A stretch of 15,659 nt of DNA from Thermaceae bacterium. GTDB taxonomy: Bacteria > Deinococcota > Deinococci > Deinococcales > Marinithermaceae. Made by a program: the position numbers and the translations under genes. Below the pieces are notes generated by a model, which worked only from the letters and a program-made list of their open reading frames with translations, made no database searches and was not told where the DNA came from. Location: the NCBI GenBank assembly GCA_027023345.1, contig JALVVO010000061.1, positions 1-15,659 of the forward strand. The letters run 5' to 3'. This document shows positions 1 through 7,646 of this stretch, piece by piece; positions within the stretch are counted from its first letter, which is position 1; each line of letters starts with the position of its first letter.

Positions 1-566
1 GGGAGCGGGTCGAGAGCGCCCTCGGGGCCAAGGCCTTCGACGTCTTCGGCACCTCCGAGCTCGGCCTGGTGGCGGGGGAGGGGCCGGAGCAGGCGGGGCT
101 CCTCGAGCTCCCCTTGATGGCGGTGATCGAGGTTTTGGACCCCGAGACCCTCCGCCCGGTGGCCGAGGGGGAGCGGGGCGAGCTCGTGGTCACCGCGCTC
201 TCCCGCACGCTCATGCCCATGGTCCGCTTCCGCACCGGCGACCTCGCCGTCTACGGGGGCCGGCGGAACGGGCGGGTGGTGCTTCCCCACGGCGTCGTCG
301 GCCGGGTGGACCAGATGGTCAAGGTCAAGGGGGTGAAGCTCTACCCCTCGGAGCTTGCCAGCGTACTCCGCGCCTTCGGGATCGAGCGCTACCGGGTGGT
401 GGTGGAGAAGAAGGCCTCGGGGACCGACGCCTTCGTGCTCGAGGTCGTGGCCGAGGCGGCGCCCGAGGGGCTCGTCGAGGCGGTCCGGGCGCGCACGGGC
501 CTGAAGCCCGACCGCGTCGAGGCGAAGCCGGAGCTCCCCGAGGGCCTGCTCGAGGACCGCCGCTAA
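1..566 (+). CDS. AMP-forming acyl-CoA ligase, PaaK / coenzyme F390 synthetase type, C-terminal part (5' end outside window)
   Basis: The reading frame is open from base 3 and ends at TAA 564-566, giving about 187 residues of the C-terminal part. The best visible start inside the window (GTG at 69) lies within a conserved motif, so the gene begins upstream. Seen: FDVFGTSELG near the left edge, matching the core motif before the adenylate site of PaaK-type ligases; VRFRTGDLA, the TGD motif whose Asp contacts the ribose of AMP; and GRVDQMVKVKGVKLYPSELASVL, the hinge and start of the small mobile C-terminal domain. Family members activate a carboxylic acid (phenylacetate in PaaK) with ATP and pass it to CoA in the cytoplasm. 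The substrate cannot be read from this fragment. It runs convergently into the lipoprotein gene at 617. Confidence 0.85.
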   Translation, partial: ERVESALGAKAFDVFGTSELGLVAGEGPEQAGLLELPLMAVIEVLDPETLRPVAEGERGELVVTALSRTLMPMVRFRTGDLAVYGGRRNGRVVLPHGVVGRVDQMVKVKGVKLYPSELASVLRAFGIERYRVVVEKKASGTDAFVLEVVAEAAPEGLVEAVRARTGLKPDRVEAKPELPEGLLEDRR

Positions 567-572
567 AGACCG

Positions 573-597
573 CGGGGGGCGGCCCCGCCGCCCCCCG
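573..597. terminator. GC-rich hairpin between convergent genes, possible bidirectional terminator
   Basis: Perfect inverted repeat with 11-base arms (573-583 and 587-597) and a 3-base CCC loop. It starts 6 bases after the stop of the acyl-CoA ligase and 20 bases before the stop of the convergent lipoprotein gene. Neither strand has a T-tract after the stem, so it is not a textbook intrinsic terminator; the very stable stem and its position suggest a shared 3' end. Confidence 0.5.
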
Positions 598-616
598 GGC
601 CCGGGAGGTGGGGAGG

Positions 617-1243
617 TCAGAGGAAGCGCGCCTCGATCACCGCTTGCTTGATTTGGTATTCCCCGGAAATGGTGACCTGGGTCTCACCGTCCTGAATGCA
701 GGCGGCGTCGGTCGAGGCCTGCCCGCTGAGCCCCTCGGTCTTGAGCTCGATCCCAAGGACTAGCGAGCCGTTCAATACCGCGTCAATCTGGTCCTGGCTG
801 AGCCCAGCTTGGCCTTTTAGGGTCAGGGTGTCTTGATTTCGGATCGTAGCCAGGACGCTGGCACCCTTGAGCGGGTTTGCCCAGAGGTCGGCGGAAGGTC
901 CAGCCAGATAGATTTGGGCCTGGATTTGGCCGGCGAGGTTATCGATACAAGCGACCTGGTAGCCGAGTTCGACCTCGTAGTTCAGGACCAAGCTGCTTGG
1001 GGTCGCCGGCAGGTTGGGGACCTGAAAGGTGAAGGCGTAGCCGTTTTCATCGGGGAGCTTCAAGTCCTGATCGGTGAGCTCGGTTCCCGGTGCCACCGCG
1101 ACCGTTTCCGAGAAGGATCCGTGGTCGTAGCCGTTTTGCTTAAGGGTGGGGAGAAGGTCTATGGTAACCGGCAGCGGGCCGCAGGCGGCCATCACCAGGG
1201 CGAGTAAGGACAGCAGGAATAGGTGCTTCACTGGCTTCCGCAT
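617..1243 (-). CDS. Putative secreted lipoprotein of unknown function
   Basis: A 208-residue protein starting at ATG 1243. A GTG nine bases upstream is also in frame but lies inside the Shine-Dalgarno sequence, so the ATG is preferred. The N-terminus is a lipoprotein signal: basic MRKPVKH, a hydrophobic stretch about residues 8-20, then a lipobox-like M-A-A-C with the lipidated Cys at 21. The mature part is rich in Thr, Val, Leu and alternating hydrophobic residues, suggesting a beta-rich fold. It has two further Cys within the segments YQVACIDNL and DAACIQDG, which could form a disulfide. I recognise no family. Its base use is less GC-rich than its neighbours (about 54% in one 50-base stretch at the 3' end that I counted) with more A/T-ending codons, which fits relaxed selection or transfer. 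It is the last gene of the minus-strand run, with its own ribosome site after a terminator-like hairpin. Confidence 0.75.
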   Translation of the reverse strand: MRKPVKHLFLLSLLALVMAACGPLPVTIDLLPTLKQNGYDHGSFSETVAVAPGTELTDQDLKLPDENGYAFTFQVPNLPATPSSLVLNYEVELGYQVACIDNLAGQIQAQIYLAGPSADLWANPLKGASVLATIRNQDTLTLKGQAGLSQDQIDAVLNGSLVLGIELKTEGLSGQASTDAACIQDGETQVTISGEYQIKQAVIEARFL

Positions 1244-1249
1244 ACTTGA

Positions 1250-1257
1250 CACCTCCT
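1250..1257 (-). promoter_or_regulatory. Strong Shine-Dalgarno site that fixes the lipoprotein start
   Basis: AGGAGGTG on the minus strand, 6 bases before ATG 1243. The in-frame GTG at 1252 is part of this site, so initiation at the ATG is the only sensible reading. Confidence 0.8.
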
Positions 1258-1293
1258 ATGAACCAGGCTAAGGCTTGGGATTAACCCGAGGTA

Positions 1294-1312
1294 AACCCCT
1301 CTTTAGGGGGTT
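1294..1312 (-). terminator. Terminator-like hairpin overlapping the stop of the NYN gene
   Basis: On the minus strand AACCCC and GGGGTT form a 6-base-pair stem around a 7-base loop, followed by only one more T before ACC. It overlaps the TAA stop of the NYN gene (1311-1313) and precedes the lipoprotein gene. Position supports termination or attenuation; the weak T-tail keeps confidence moderate. Confidence 0.4.
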
Positions 1313-1850
1313 AGCGCTCGGCGCCGTTCTTCTCCTTTTGGGGCATGAAGGGGTTGGGGATGTCGGGCAGGGGGGTAAAGCGGTCCACCGCGTCGATGAG
1401 CTTTTGCGCCGTGGTCTCCCGGAAGGCCACCACCTCGACCCGGATCCCCCGGTTCATCAGCACCTCGAGGATGTCCACGAAGTCGCCGTCCCCGCTGCCG
1501 AGCACGACGATGTCCAGGTGGTCCATGAGCCGCACCATGTCGGCGACGATGCCCATGTCCCAGTTGCCCTCGTAGATCGGCTTGCCCTCGTCGGTGGTGT
1601 GGTGGACCTGCAGGGTCATCCGGCGCACCCGGTAGCCGATCGTCGAGAGCTTGTAGATGAAGGGCCAGGCCGAGGTGTCCCCCTCGCGCTCGACCACGTA
1701 GGCGATGGCGTGGACCAGCTCGCGGCCCTCGGTGGCGAACTTGAGGAGGCTCTCGAAGTTGATGTTGGCGCCGTAGTTCTCCTTGGCCGAGTGGTAGAGG
1801 TTCTGGGTGTCCACGAAGAGCCCGACCCGGGGCAGGGCGCGGCAGTTCAC
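1311..1850 (-). CDS. NYN-domain (LabA/DUF88, PIN-like) putative ribonuclease
   Basis: A 179-residue, single-domain protein of the NYN family, a PIN-like fold in which clustered Asp residues bind a metal used to cut RNA. The expected acidic residues are visible: Asp14 in GLFVDTQNLYH at the first strand, Asp98 in NWDMGIVADM (with Asp104), and Asp121/Asp123 in VLGSGDGDFVDIL. The start is GTG 1850, chosen because a 9-base Shine-Dalgarno match lies 6 bases upstream. This start overlaps the TGA of the phosphoesterase gene before it (GTGA), so the two are almost certainly translationally coupled. The motifs make the NYN assignment firm. The target RNA is unknown, and some NYN proteins have no demonstrated nuclease activity. 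The neighbouring phosphodiesterases suggest RNA or nucleotide turnover. Confidence 0.85.
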   Translation of the reverse strand: MNCRALPRVGLFVDTQNLYHSAKENYGANINFESLLKFATEGRELVHAIAYVVEREGDTSAWPFIYKLSTIGYRVRRMTLQVHHTTDEGKPIYEGNWDMGIVADMVRLMDHLDIVVLGSGDGDFVDILEVLMNRGIRVEVVAFRETTAQKLIDAVDRFTPLPDIPNPFMPQKEKNGAER

Positions 1851-2602
1851 GGGTGCATCACCTCCCGGGCGAGGCGCGGCACGTGGACGAAGACGTCCTC
1901 CGGCCGCTCGCCGTAGTAGCGCTGGCGGACGGTGATGCGGGCGGGCTCGAGCTCGAGCACCGCGTAGCTCGGGAGCCCCTTGCCGCGGACCCGGTTGGTG
2001 GTGGCAGTGCCCGCGTTCACGATCAGCATCCCCTCGAACCGCCAGACCCAGGGGACGTGCTTGTGCCCGGTGAGCACCAGGTCCACGCCGTGGTCCACGA
2101 GGAGCTTGAGGAGATCTCCGGCGTCCTGGAGGATGTTCCGCTCGCGCCCGGCCCCCGGCACGGGGAGCAGGTGGTGGTGGGTGACGAAGACCTTGAGCGC
2201 GCCCTCGTCGGCGTGGGCGAGGGCCTCCTCCAGCCAGGGGTAGATGGTGCGCCCGATCCGCCCCTCGTCGAGGTCGGGCTCGGAGGAGTCGGCGGCGACG
2301 AAGTAGACCCCGGGGAGCCGGTGGGTGCGGTAGCGGGGGCCGAAGAGCTCCTCGAAGTGGACGTACCCGACGTTCCTCGAGTCGTGGTTGCCCGGGGTGA
2401 CCAGGATCGGCGCTTCGATCCGGTCGATCCAGGCCTTGGCCTCGAGGTACTGGTAGCCGAGGCCCTTGTCGGTGAGGTCGCCGGCGAGGACCACGAGGTC
2501 GGGCCGTTCCGCGTGGATCTCATCGATCAGCCGCTCGAAGAGCTCGGGCACGAAGTGGCTCGAGCCCACGTGGATGTCGGAGACGTGGTAGACCCGCGGC
2601 AT
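1847..2602 (-). CDS. Calcineurin-like metallophosphoesterase, CpdA/Icc-like
   Basis: A 251-residue protein with the full set of two-metal phosphoesterase motifs in order: D9-x-H11 (SDIHVG), GD at 41-42 (LAGDLTD), GNHD at 71-74, a His of block 4 in THHHLLP (141-147) and GHKH at 179-182. The order and spacing, with the short GNHD-to-GHxH distance, resemble class III cyclic nucleotide phosphodiesterases such as CpdA, but many relatives act on other phosphodiesters, so no substrate is assigned. No signal peptide is seen, so it is cytoplasmic. The start ATG 2602 sits right before the first strand (MPRVYHVSDIH). No Shine-Dalgarno sequence precedes it; a TAGAAT hexamer does. It lies 19 bases after ymdB and overlaps the NYN gene downstream. 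Confidence 0.85.
   Translation of the reverse strand: MPRVYHVSDIHVGSSHFVPELFERLIDEIHAERPDLVVLAGDLTDKGLGYQYLEAKAWIDRIEAPILVTPGNHDSRNVGYVHFEELFGPRYRTHRLPGVYFVAADSSEPDLDEGRIGRTIYPWLEEALAHADEGALKVFVTHHHLLPVPGAGRERNILQDAGDLLKLLVDHGVDLVLTGHKHVPWVWRFEGMLIVNAGTATTNRVRGKGLPSYAVLELEPARITVRQRYYGERPEDVFVHVPRLAREVMHP
1857..1865 (-). promoter_or_regulatory. Nine-base Shine-Dalgarno match for the NYN gene
   Basis: GGAGGTGAT on the minus strand is a full complement of the usual bacterial 16S rRNA 3' tail (ATCACCTCC), placed 6 bases before GTG 1850. It lies inside the last codons of the upstream phosphoesterase gene and supports efficient starts despite the GTG codon. Confidence 0.8.
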
Positions 2603-2611
2603 GCGAAGGCC

Positions 2612-2617
2612 ATTCTA
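2612..2617 (-). promoter_or_regulatory. Candidate -10 box for the CpdA-like gene
   Basis: TAGAAT on the minus strand ends 9 bases before ATG 2602, in a short gap that has no Shine-Dalgarno sequence. It fits an internal promoter with a leader of zero to a few bases. No convincing -35 element. Confidence 0.35.
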
Positions 2618-2621
2618 CCCG

Positions 2622-3383
2622 CTAGGGCTCGTCCCAGCGATAGGGTCGGATGGCACGGGCGCGGCCGCCCTCGAGGACGAGCTCCACCCCAAGCAGGCTC
2701 GCCCGTCCCTTGGCCGCCCGGAAGGGCTGGGGCATGGCGGTGAGGAAGCGGGCGAGGAAGCTCTCCACCTCGCCGCCGATGATCGAGTCGTAGGTCCCGG
2801 TCATCCCCACGTCGGTGAGGAACGCGGTGCCCCGCTCGCTGATCTGGGCGTCGGCGGTGGGCACGTGGGTGTGGGTGCCGAGAAGGGCGCTCACCCGCCC
2901 GTCCAGGTAGCGAAAGAGCGCGTATTTCTCGCTGGTGACCTCGGCGTGCACGTCCACCAGGACGTTTTCCGCCTCACGCTCGGCGAGGAGGCGGTCGGCC
3001 GTCTGGAAGGGCGAGTCGAAGTTGGCATCCATGCAGGCCCTCCCCATGAGCTGGAAGAGCAGGAGGCGCTCGCCGGCGGCCTCGAGCACGAGCCGGTCCT
3101 TCCCCGGCACCCCCGGCGGGTAGTTCGCCGCCCGGACGATGGGCTCGGCCTCGATGAACTCGAGGATCTCCTTCTTGTCGAAGCCGTGGTTTCCGAGGGT
3201 GATCGCGTCCACGCCGGCTTCCCGGAGCTCGCGGTAGTGCTTTTTGGTGAGCCCCTTGCCGCCGGAGGCGTTCTCGGCGTTGGCGATCACCAGGTGGTAG
3301 CGGTCGCGGATGTCCGGAAGGTGGAGCCGGACCGCCCGAAGGCCCGGCTCGGCGGTGACGTCGCCGACGAAGAGAAGACGCAT
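2622..3383 (-). CDS. ymdB: YmdB-family metallophosphoesterase (TIGR00282), 2',3'-cyclic nucleotide phosphodiesterase type
   Basis: A 253-residue protein, close to the usual 260 of YmdB. Residues expected in the di-metal site are present: Asp8 in FVGDV, Glu37-Asn38 in NAENASGG, Asn65-His66 in TLGNHGFD, VDVHAEVTSEK, and GTHTHVPT near the C-terminus. Family members hydrolyse phosphodiesters such as 2',3'-cAMP, and B. subtilis YmdB affects biofilm and motility decisions and RNA levels. The start is ATG 3383, which puts the first metal Asp at position 8 as in YmdB. An in-frame GTG at 3407 would add eight residues that do not look conserved. A TACAAT hexamer 6 bases before the ATG and the lack of a Shine-Dalgarno sequence favour a leaderless start. 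In many bacteria ymdB follows the RNase Y gene; here a radical SAM gene precedes it. Confidence 0.88.
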   Translation of the reverse strand: MRLLFVGDVTAEPGLRAVRLHLPDIRDRYHLVIANAENASGGKGLTKKHYRELREAGVDAITLGNHGFDKKEILEFIEAEPIVRAANYPPGVPGKDRLVLEAAGERLLLFQLMGRACMDANFDSPFQTADRLLAEREAENVLVDVHAEVTSEKYALFRYLDGRVSALLGTHTHVPTADAQISERGTAFLTDVGMTGTYDSIIGGEVESFLARFLTAMPQPFRAAKGRASLLGVELVLEGGRARAIRPYRWDEP

Positions 3384-3389
3384 GGCCGC

Positions 3390-3395
3390 ATTGTA
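3390..3395 (-). promoter_or_regulatory. -10 box of a probable leaderless ymdB promoter
   Basis: TACAAT on the minus strand followed by 6 bases and then ATG 3383. In Deinococcus-Thermus bacteria such placement puts transcription start at or next to the start codon. No clear -35 is seen, so the call rests on position, match to TATAAT and lack of a Shine-Dalgarno sequence. Confidence 0.5.
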
Positions 3396-3411
3396 AGCGA
3401 GTTTCACGAAC

Positions 3412-4893
<1,482 letters not shown>

Positions 4894-4912
4894 TAAACCT
4901 TTACTTTAGCAA

Positions 4913-4930
4913 AGGAAAAGGGCTTTTCCT
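4913..4930 (-). terminator. A/T-rich hairpin at the end of the small membrane gene
   Basis: Perfect inverted repeat AGGAAAAG / CTTTTCCT with a 2-base spacer (in practice 7 pairs and a 4-base loop), overlapping the TAG stop of the membrane gene. The right arm read on the minus strand is T-rich and continues TTGC. It could terminate that transcript before the radical SAM gene; the T-run is inside the stem, so this is moderate evidence. Confidence 0.35.
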
Positions 4931-5171
4931 AGCCGGCCTGCTGGCTCCTGCGCGAGAGCCACTGCACCAGCAGGTAGACCCCCCCGGCGATCAAGAGCGC
5001 CGGTACCAGGAAGTAAAGGAGCGCGACGATCAGCTTGGAAACCGCGAGGAAGACTTTCCCCAGGAGCACGAAGAGCCAGCCCCCGAGCCAGAAAGCGACC
5101 AGCGCCAGGACCGCGACCAAGAGCCCCAGGACCACCCATTCGAGGATCTCTTCCAGCGTGTAGCTCTCCAC
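4929..5171 (-). CDS. Small two-segment membrane protein, unknown function
   Basis: An 80-residue protein starting at GTG 5171 with GGGGGAG just upstream. After an acidic N-terminus (MESYTLEEILE) there are two long hydrophobic stretches, about residues 12-38 and 43-69, joined by a short loop with one Lys, and a basic C-terminal tail (SRRSQQ). The positive tail suggests both ends may face the cytoplasm. There is no Cys and no motif I recognise. It is divergent from recO with 54 bases between the starts, and precedes the radical SAM gene by 35 bases, so it could be the first gene of that transcript or a separate unit ending at the hairpin at 4913-4930. The reading is supported by its membrane-protein composition in one frame and its fit between neighbours; no family support is available. 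Confidence 0.65.
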   Translation of the reverse strand: MESYTLEEILEWVVLGLLVAVLALVAFWLGGWLFVLLGKVFLAVSKLIVALLYFLVPALLIAGGVYLLVQWLSRRSQQAG

Positions 5172-5194
5172 CGCTCCCCCTTTGGAGCCAGGCT

Positions 5195-5214
5195 AAAGCC
5201 CGAGGGAGGGCTTT
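5195..5214. repeat. Inverted repeat in the divergent membrane gene / recO region
   Basis: AAAGCCC and GGGCTTT form perfect 7-base arms around a 6-base spacer, midway between the divergent starts at 5171 and 5226. It could be a protein-binding site controlling both genes, or a hairpin in a leader. Nothing in the sequence separates these options. Confidence 0.4.
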
Positions 5215-5221
5215 GCAAGCC

Positions 5222-5227
5222 GATAAT
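5222..5227 (+). promoter_or_regulatory. Candidate -10 box for recO
   Basis: GATAAT, 5 of 6 matches to TATAAT, ends 7 bases before an in-frame GTG at 5235. If used, it would make recO leaderless from that GTG and exclude the ATG at 5226, which overlaps the box. No -35 element is evident. Confidence 0.4.
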
Positions 5228-5921
5228 GGGGACGGTGAGCGACCGCTACCAGACCCTCGAAGGGGTGGTGCTTCGCCGGCGGGCGCTCCCCTCGGGGGAT
5301 CTCGTCGTCGGGGTCCTGACCCCCGGGGGGCCGGTGGAGGTCCTGGCAAGGAGCGCCCAGCGCCCGGGGGGGCGCTCGGGGCGGATCGGCCTCTTCTACC
5401 GCGTCCGCTTTCAGGTCTACCGGCGGCCGGAGCGGGAGCTCGCCACCCTGACCCAGGTCGCGCTGGAGGAGGCGCTGGCCTCGCAAAAGCCCCTCCGCTA
5501 CGCCGCCCAGGGGTTCTTGGGCGAGCTCGCCTGGCGGACGGTCTCGCCCGAGATCGCGGGCAAGGGCTACCCGGTCTTGGTCTCCGCGCTGCGGGGGGTG
5601 AAGGAGGCGGAGGAGCCCCGGGTTCCCCTGGTCTGGGGCGGTTTTCGCCTGCTCCTTCACGCCGGCCACGCCCCCACCGGCGCCGGGCCCTACCTCCATC
5701 TCGAGGGGCACCTCGCCCCAGAGCCCGCTCCCGGCGCGGTTTTCCTGGGCGAAGAGGGAGCCGCCGCCCTCAAGGCGGTGCTCACCCAGCCGGGGCAAAG
5801 GGCCATCCGCCACCTCGCCGAGGCCCCGCTCGATCGCCTGGTGGAAGGGCTCTTGCGCTACGCCGAGGCCCAGCTCGAGGGGCTCTTGAGCGTGCGTGCC
5901 CTGCGGCGCCTCCTCGCCTAA
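5226..5921 (+). CDS. recO: DNA repair protein RecO
   Basis: A 231-residue protein, near the usual 220-250 for RecO. The N-terminal part matches the RecO OB-fold: YQTLEGVVLRRRALPSGDLVVGVLTPGGPVEVLARSAQ, then GRIGLFYRVRFQVYRRPERELATLTQV. The rest is mostly helical, as in the family. RecO anneals single strands and loads RecA together with RecR in the RecFOR route of gap and break repair. The protein has no Cys, so it lacks the zinc-finger cysteines present in some RecO proteins such as that of D. radiodurans. The start is uncertain: ATG 5226 gives the longest form, but GTG 5235 sits 7 bases after a -10-like GATAAT and gives a sensible MSDRYQTLEGVV; no Shine-Dalgarno sequence at normal distance helps the ATG. 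It is followed 45 bases later by icmA. Confidence 0.88.
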   Translation: MGTVSDRYQTLEGVVLRRRALPSGDLVVGVLTPGGPVEVLARSAQRPGGRSGRIGLFYRVRFQVYRRPERELATLTQVALEEALASQKPLRYAAQGFLGELAWRTVSPEIAGKGYPVLVSALRGVKEAEEPRVPLVWGGFRLLLHAGHAPTGAGPYLHLEGHLAPEPAPGAVFLGEEGAAALKAVLTQPGQRAIRHLAEAPLDRLVEGLLRYAEAQLEGLLSVRALRRLLA

Positions 5922-5940
5922 CGCTTTTCGTCCGGCCATG

Positions 5941-5946
5941 TAAAAT
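5941..5946 (+). promoter_or_regulatory. Candidate -10 box for icmA
   Basis: TAAAAT lies 20 bases before the icmA start and 11 bases before a Shine-Dalgarno sequence, in the gap after recO. This predicts a short ordinary leader. No good -35 hexamer is visible at 16-18 bases upstream. Confidence 0.4.
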
Positions 5947-5957
5947 AGCGTCATAAG

Positions 5958-5962
5958 GGAGG
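5958..5962 (+). promoter_or_regulatory. Shine-Dalgarno site of icmA
   Basis: GGAGG within AAGGGAGGG, 4 bases before ATG 5967. It fixes the icmA start. Confidence 0.7.
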
Positions 5963-5966
5963 GCCC

Positions 5967-7643
5967 ATGCGCAAAAAGCACGACTGGATGCGCGAGACCT
6001 ACAAGGGTAGCACCGAGCGCATGCCGGAGCGACCGGTGGCGCACCGGACGCTTTCCAACATCGCCCCCGATCCCCTCTACACCCCGGAGGACATCGAGCC
6101 CTTCGACTACGAGAAAAAGCTCGGCTACCCCGGCGAGTACCCCTACACCCGCGGCGCCTACGGCTCGATGTACCGCTCCAAGCTCTGGACGATGCGGATG
6201 TTCGCCGGGTTCGGCACCGCCGAGCAGACCAACGAGCGCTTCAAGAAGCTGCTCAAGGCGGGGCAGACCGGGCTTTCGGTGGCCTTCGATCTCCCCACCC
6301 TGATGGGCTACGACTCGGACCATCCCTTGAGTAAGGGCGAGGTCGGGAAGTGCGGGGTCGCCGTCAGTAGCCTCGCCGACATGGAGGTCCTCTTCGACGG
6401 AATCAACCTCGAGGAGGTCACCACCTCGATGACGATCAACTCCCCCGCCAACGCAATCTGGGGGATGTACCTGGCCCTCGCCAAGAAGAAGGGCTACGAC
6501 TGGAAGAAGCTCGGGGGCACGATCCAAAACGACATCCTCAAGGAGTTCATCGCCCAGAAGGAGTTCATCTATCCCCCGGAGCCGAGCGTCAAGCTGGTGA
6601 TCGACACCTTCGAGTGGGGGCCGAAGAACGTTCCCAAGTGGAACTTCATCTCGGTCTCCGGCTACCACATCCGCGAGGCCGGGGCCACCGCGGTCCAGGA
6701 GCTCGCCTTCACCCTGGCGGACGGCTTCGCCTACGTGGAGGCGGCGCTCGAGCGGGGGCTCGAGATCGACTACTTCGCCCCCCGGATCAGCTTCTTTTTC
6801 GACGTCCACAACGACTTCTTCGAGGAGATCGCCAAGTTCCGAGCGGCCCGCCGGATCTGGGCCACCGAGATGAGGGAGCGCTACGGGGCGAAGAACCCCC
6901 GCTCCTGGATGCTCCGCACCCACGCCCAGACCGCCGGCGTCAGCCTCACCGCCCAGCAGCCCCTCAACAACATCGTCAGAGTGGCGATCCAGGCGCTGGC
7001 GGCGGTGCTCGGGGGGACGAACAGCCTGCACACCGACTCCTACGACGAGGCCCTCGCCCTACCCACCGAGGAGGCGGCGACGATCGCCCTGCGCACCCAG
7101 CAGATCATCGCCTACGAGTCGGGCGTCACCCACACGATCGACCCCCTGGCGGGGAGCTACTACGTTGAGTGGCTTACCGACAAGGTCGAGGAGGAGGCCC
7201 GGAACTACATCGAGGCGATCCGCAAGATGGGGGAGGGGACGCCGTACCCCACGCTCTACGGGGTGATCCGCGGCATCGAGAACGGCTACTTCCAGCGCGA
7301 GATCGCCGACGCCTCCTACCGCTTCCAGCAGGAAGTGGAGTCGGGCGAGCGGATCATCGTCGGGGTGAACGCCTTCCAGGACGAGAAGGAGATCGAGGTC
7401 CCGATCCTCACCATCGACCCCCAGGTGGAGCGGGTGCAGGCCGAGCGGCTCGCCCGGGTGCGGCGCGAGCGCGATCCCCGTCGGGTCGAGGAGGCGCTCG
7501 AGGGCCTGCGCCGGGCGGCCGTCACCGGTCAGAACACCATGCCCCACTTCGTCGAGGCCGCCCTGGCCTACGCCACCCTGGGCGAGATGATGGACGTGCT
7601 CAGGAAGGTCTACGGGATCTACGAGGAGCCGGTGATGGTCTAG
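5967..7643 (+). CDS. icmA: Coenzyme B12-dependent acyl-CoA mutase large subunit, isobutyryl-CoA mutase type (usually annotated methylmalonyl-CoA mutase)
   Basis: A 558-residue substrate-binding TIM-barrel subunit without the B12 domain, which is encoded by the next gene; Streptomyces IcmA is of similar size (566). Family blocks are clear: AGFGTAEQTNERF, GLSVAFDLPTLMGYDSDHP, GTIQNDILKEF, SGYHIREAGATA with the general His234, FAPRISFFFDVHNDFFEEIAKFRAARRIW and GGTNSLHTDSYDEALALPT. In methylmalonyl-CoA mutase the free carboxylate is held by Tyr89 and Arg207 (P. shermanii numbering). Aligned by eye, these are Phe79 (TMRMFAGF) and Gln197 (KEFIAQKEF) here, equivalent to Phe80 and Gln198 of IcmA. The GVIRGIENGYFQREIADASYRFQQ region and the GIYEEP end also look IcmA-like. 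Inferred role: reversible isobutyryl-CoA to n-butyryl-CoA rearrangement. No epimerase or G-protein chaperone gene is in the window. Superfamily is certain; substrate needs assay. Confidence 0.8.
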   Translation: MRKKHDWMRETYKGSTERMPERPVAHRTLSNIAPDPLYTPEDIEPFDYEKKLGYPGEYPYTRGAYGSMYRSKLWTMRMFAGFGTAEQTNERFKKLLKAGQTGLSVAFDLPTLMGYDSDHPLSKGEVGKCGVAVSSLADMEVLFDGINLEEVTTSMTINSPANAIWGMYLALAKKKGYDWKKLGGTIQNDILKEFIAQKEFIYPPEPSVKLVIDTFEWGPKNVPKWNFISVSGYHIREAGATAVQELAFTLADGFAYVEAALERGLEIDYFAPRISFFFDVHNDFFEEIAKFRAARRIWATEMRERYGAKNPRSWMLRTHAQTAGVSLTAQQPLNNIVRVAIQALAAVLGGTNSLHTDSYDEALALPTEEAATIALRTQQIIAYESGVTHTIDPLAGSYYVEWLTDKVEEEARNYIEAIRKMGEGTPYPTLYGVIRGIENGYFQREIADASYRFQQEVESGERIIVGVNAFQDEKEIEVPILTIDPQVERVQAERLARVRRERDPRRVEEALEGLRRAAVTGQNTMPHFVEAALAYATLGEMMDVLRKVYGIYEEPVMV

Positions 7644-7646
7644 GGG

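Noticed and set aside
4906..5349. Minus-strand frame overlapping the small membrane gene and the recO start
   Set aside because: Pro/Gly/Arg-rich product typical of an out-of-frame reading; the 80-residue membrane reading in the same region is far more protein-like.
5193..7031. A 612-codon open frame on the minus strand
   Set aside because: Antisense to recO and icmA, both certain; product has no domain and reflects third-position GC bias.
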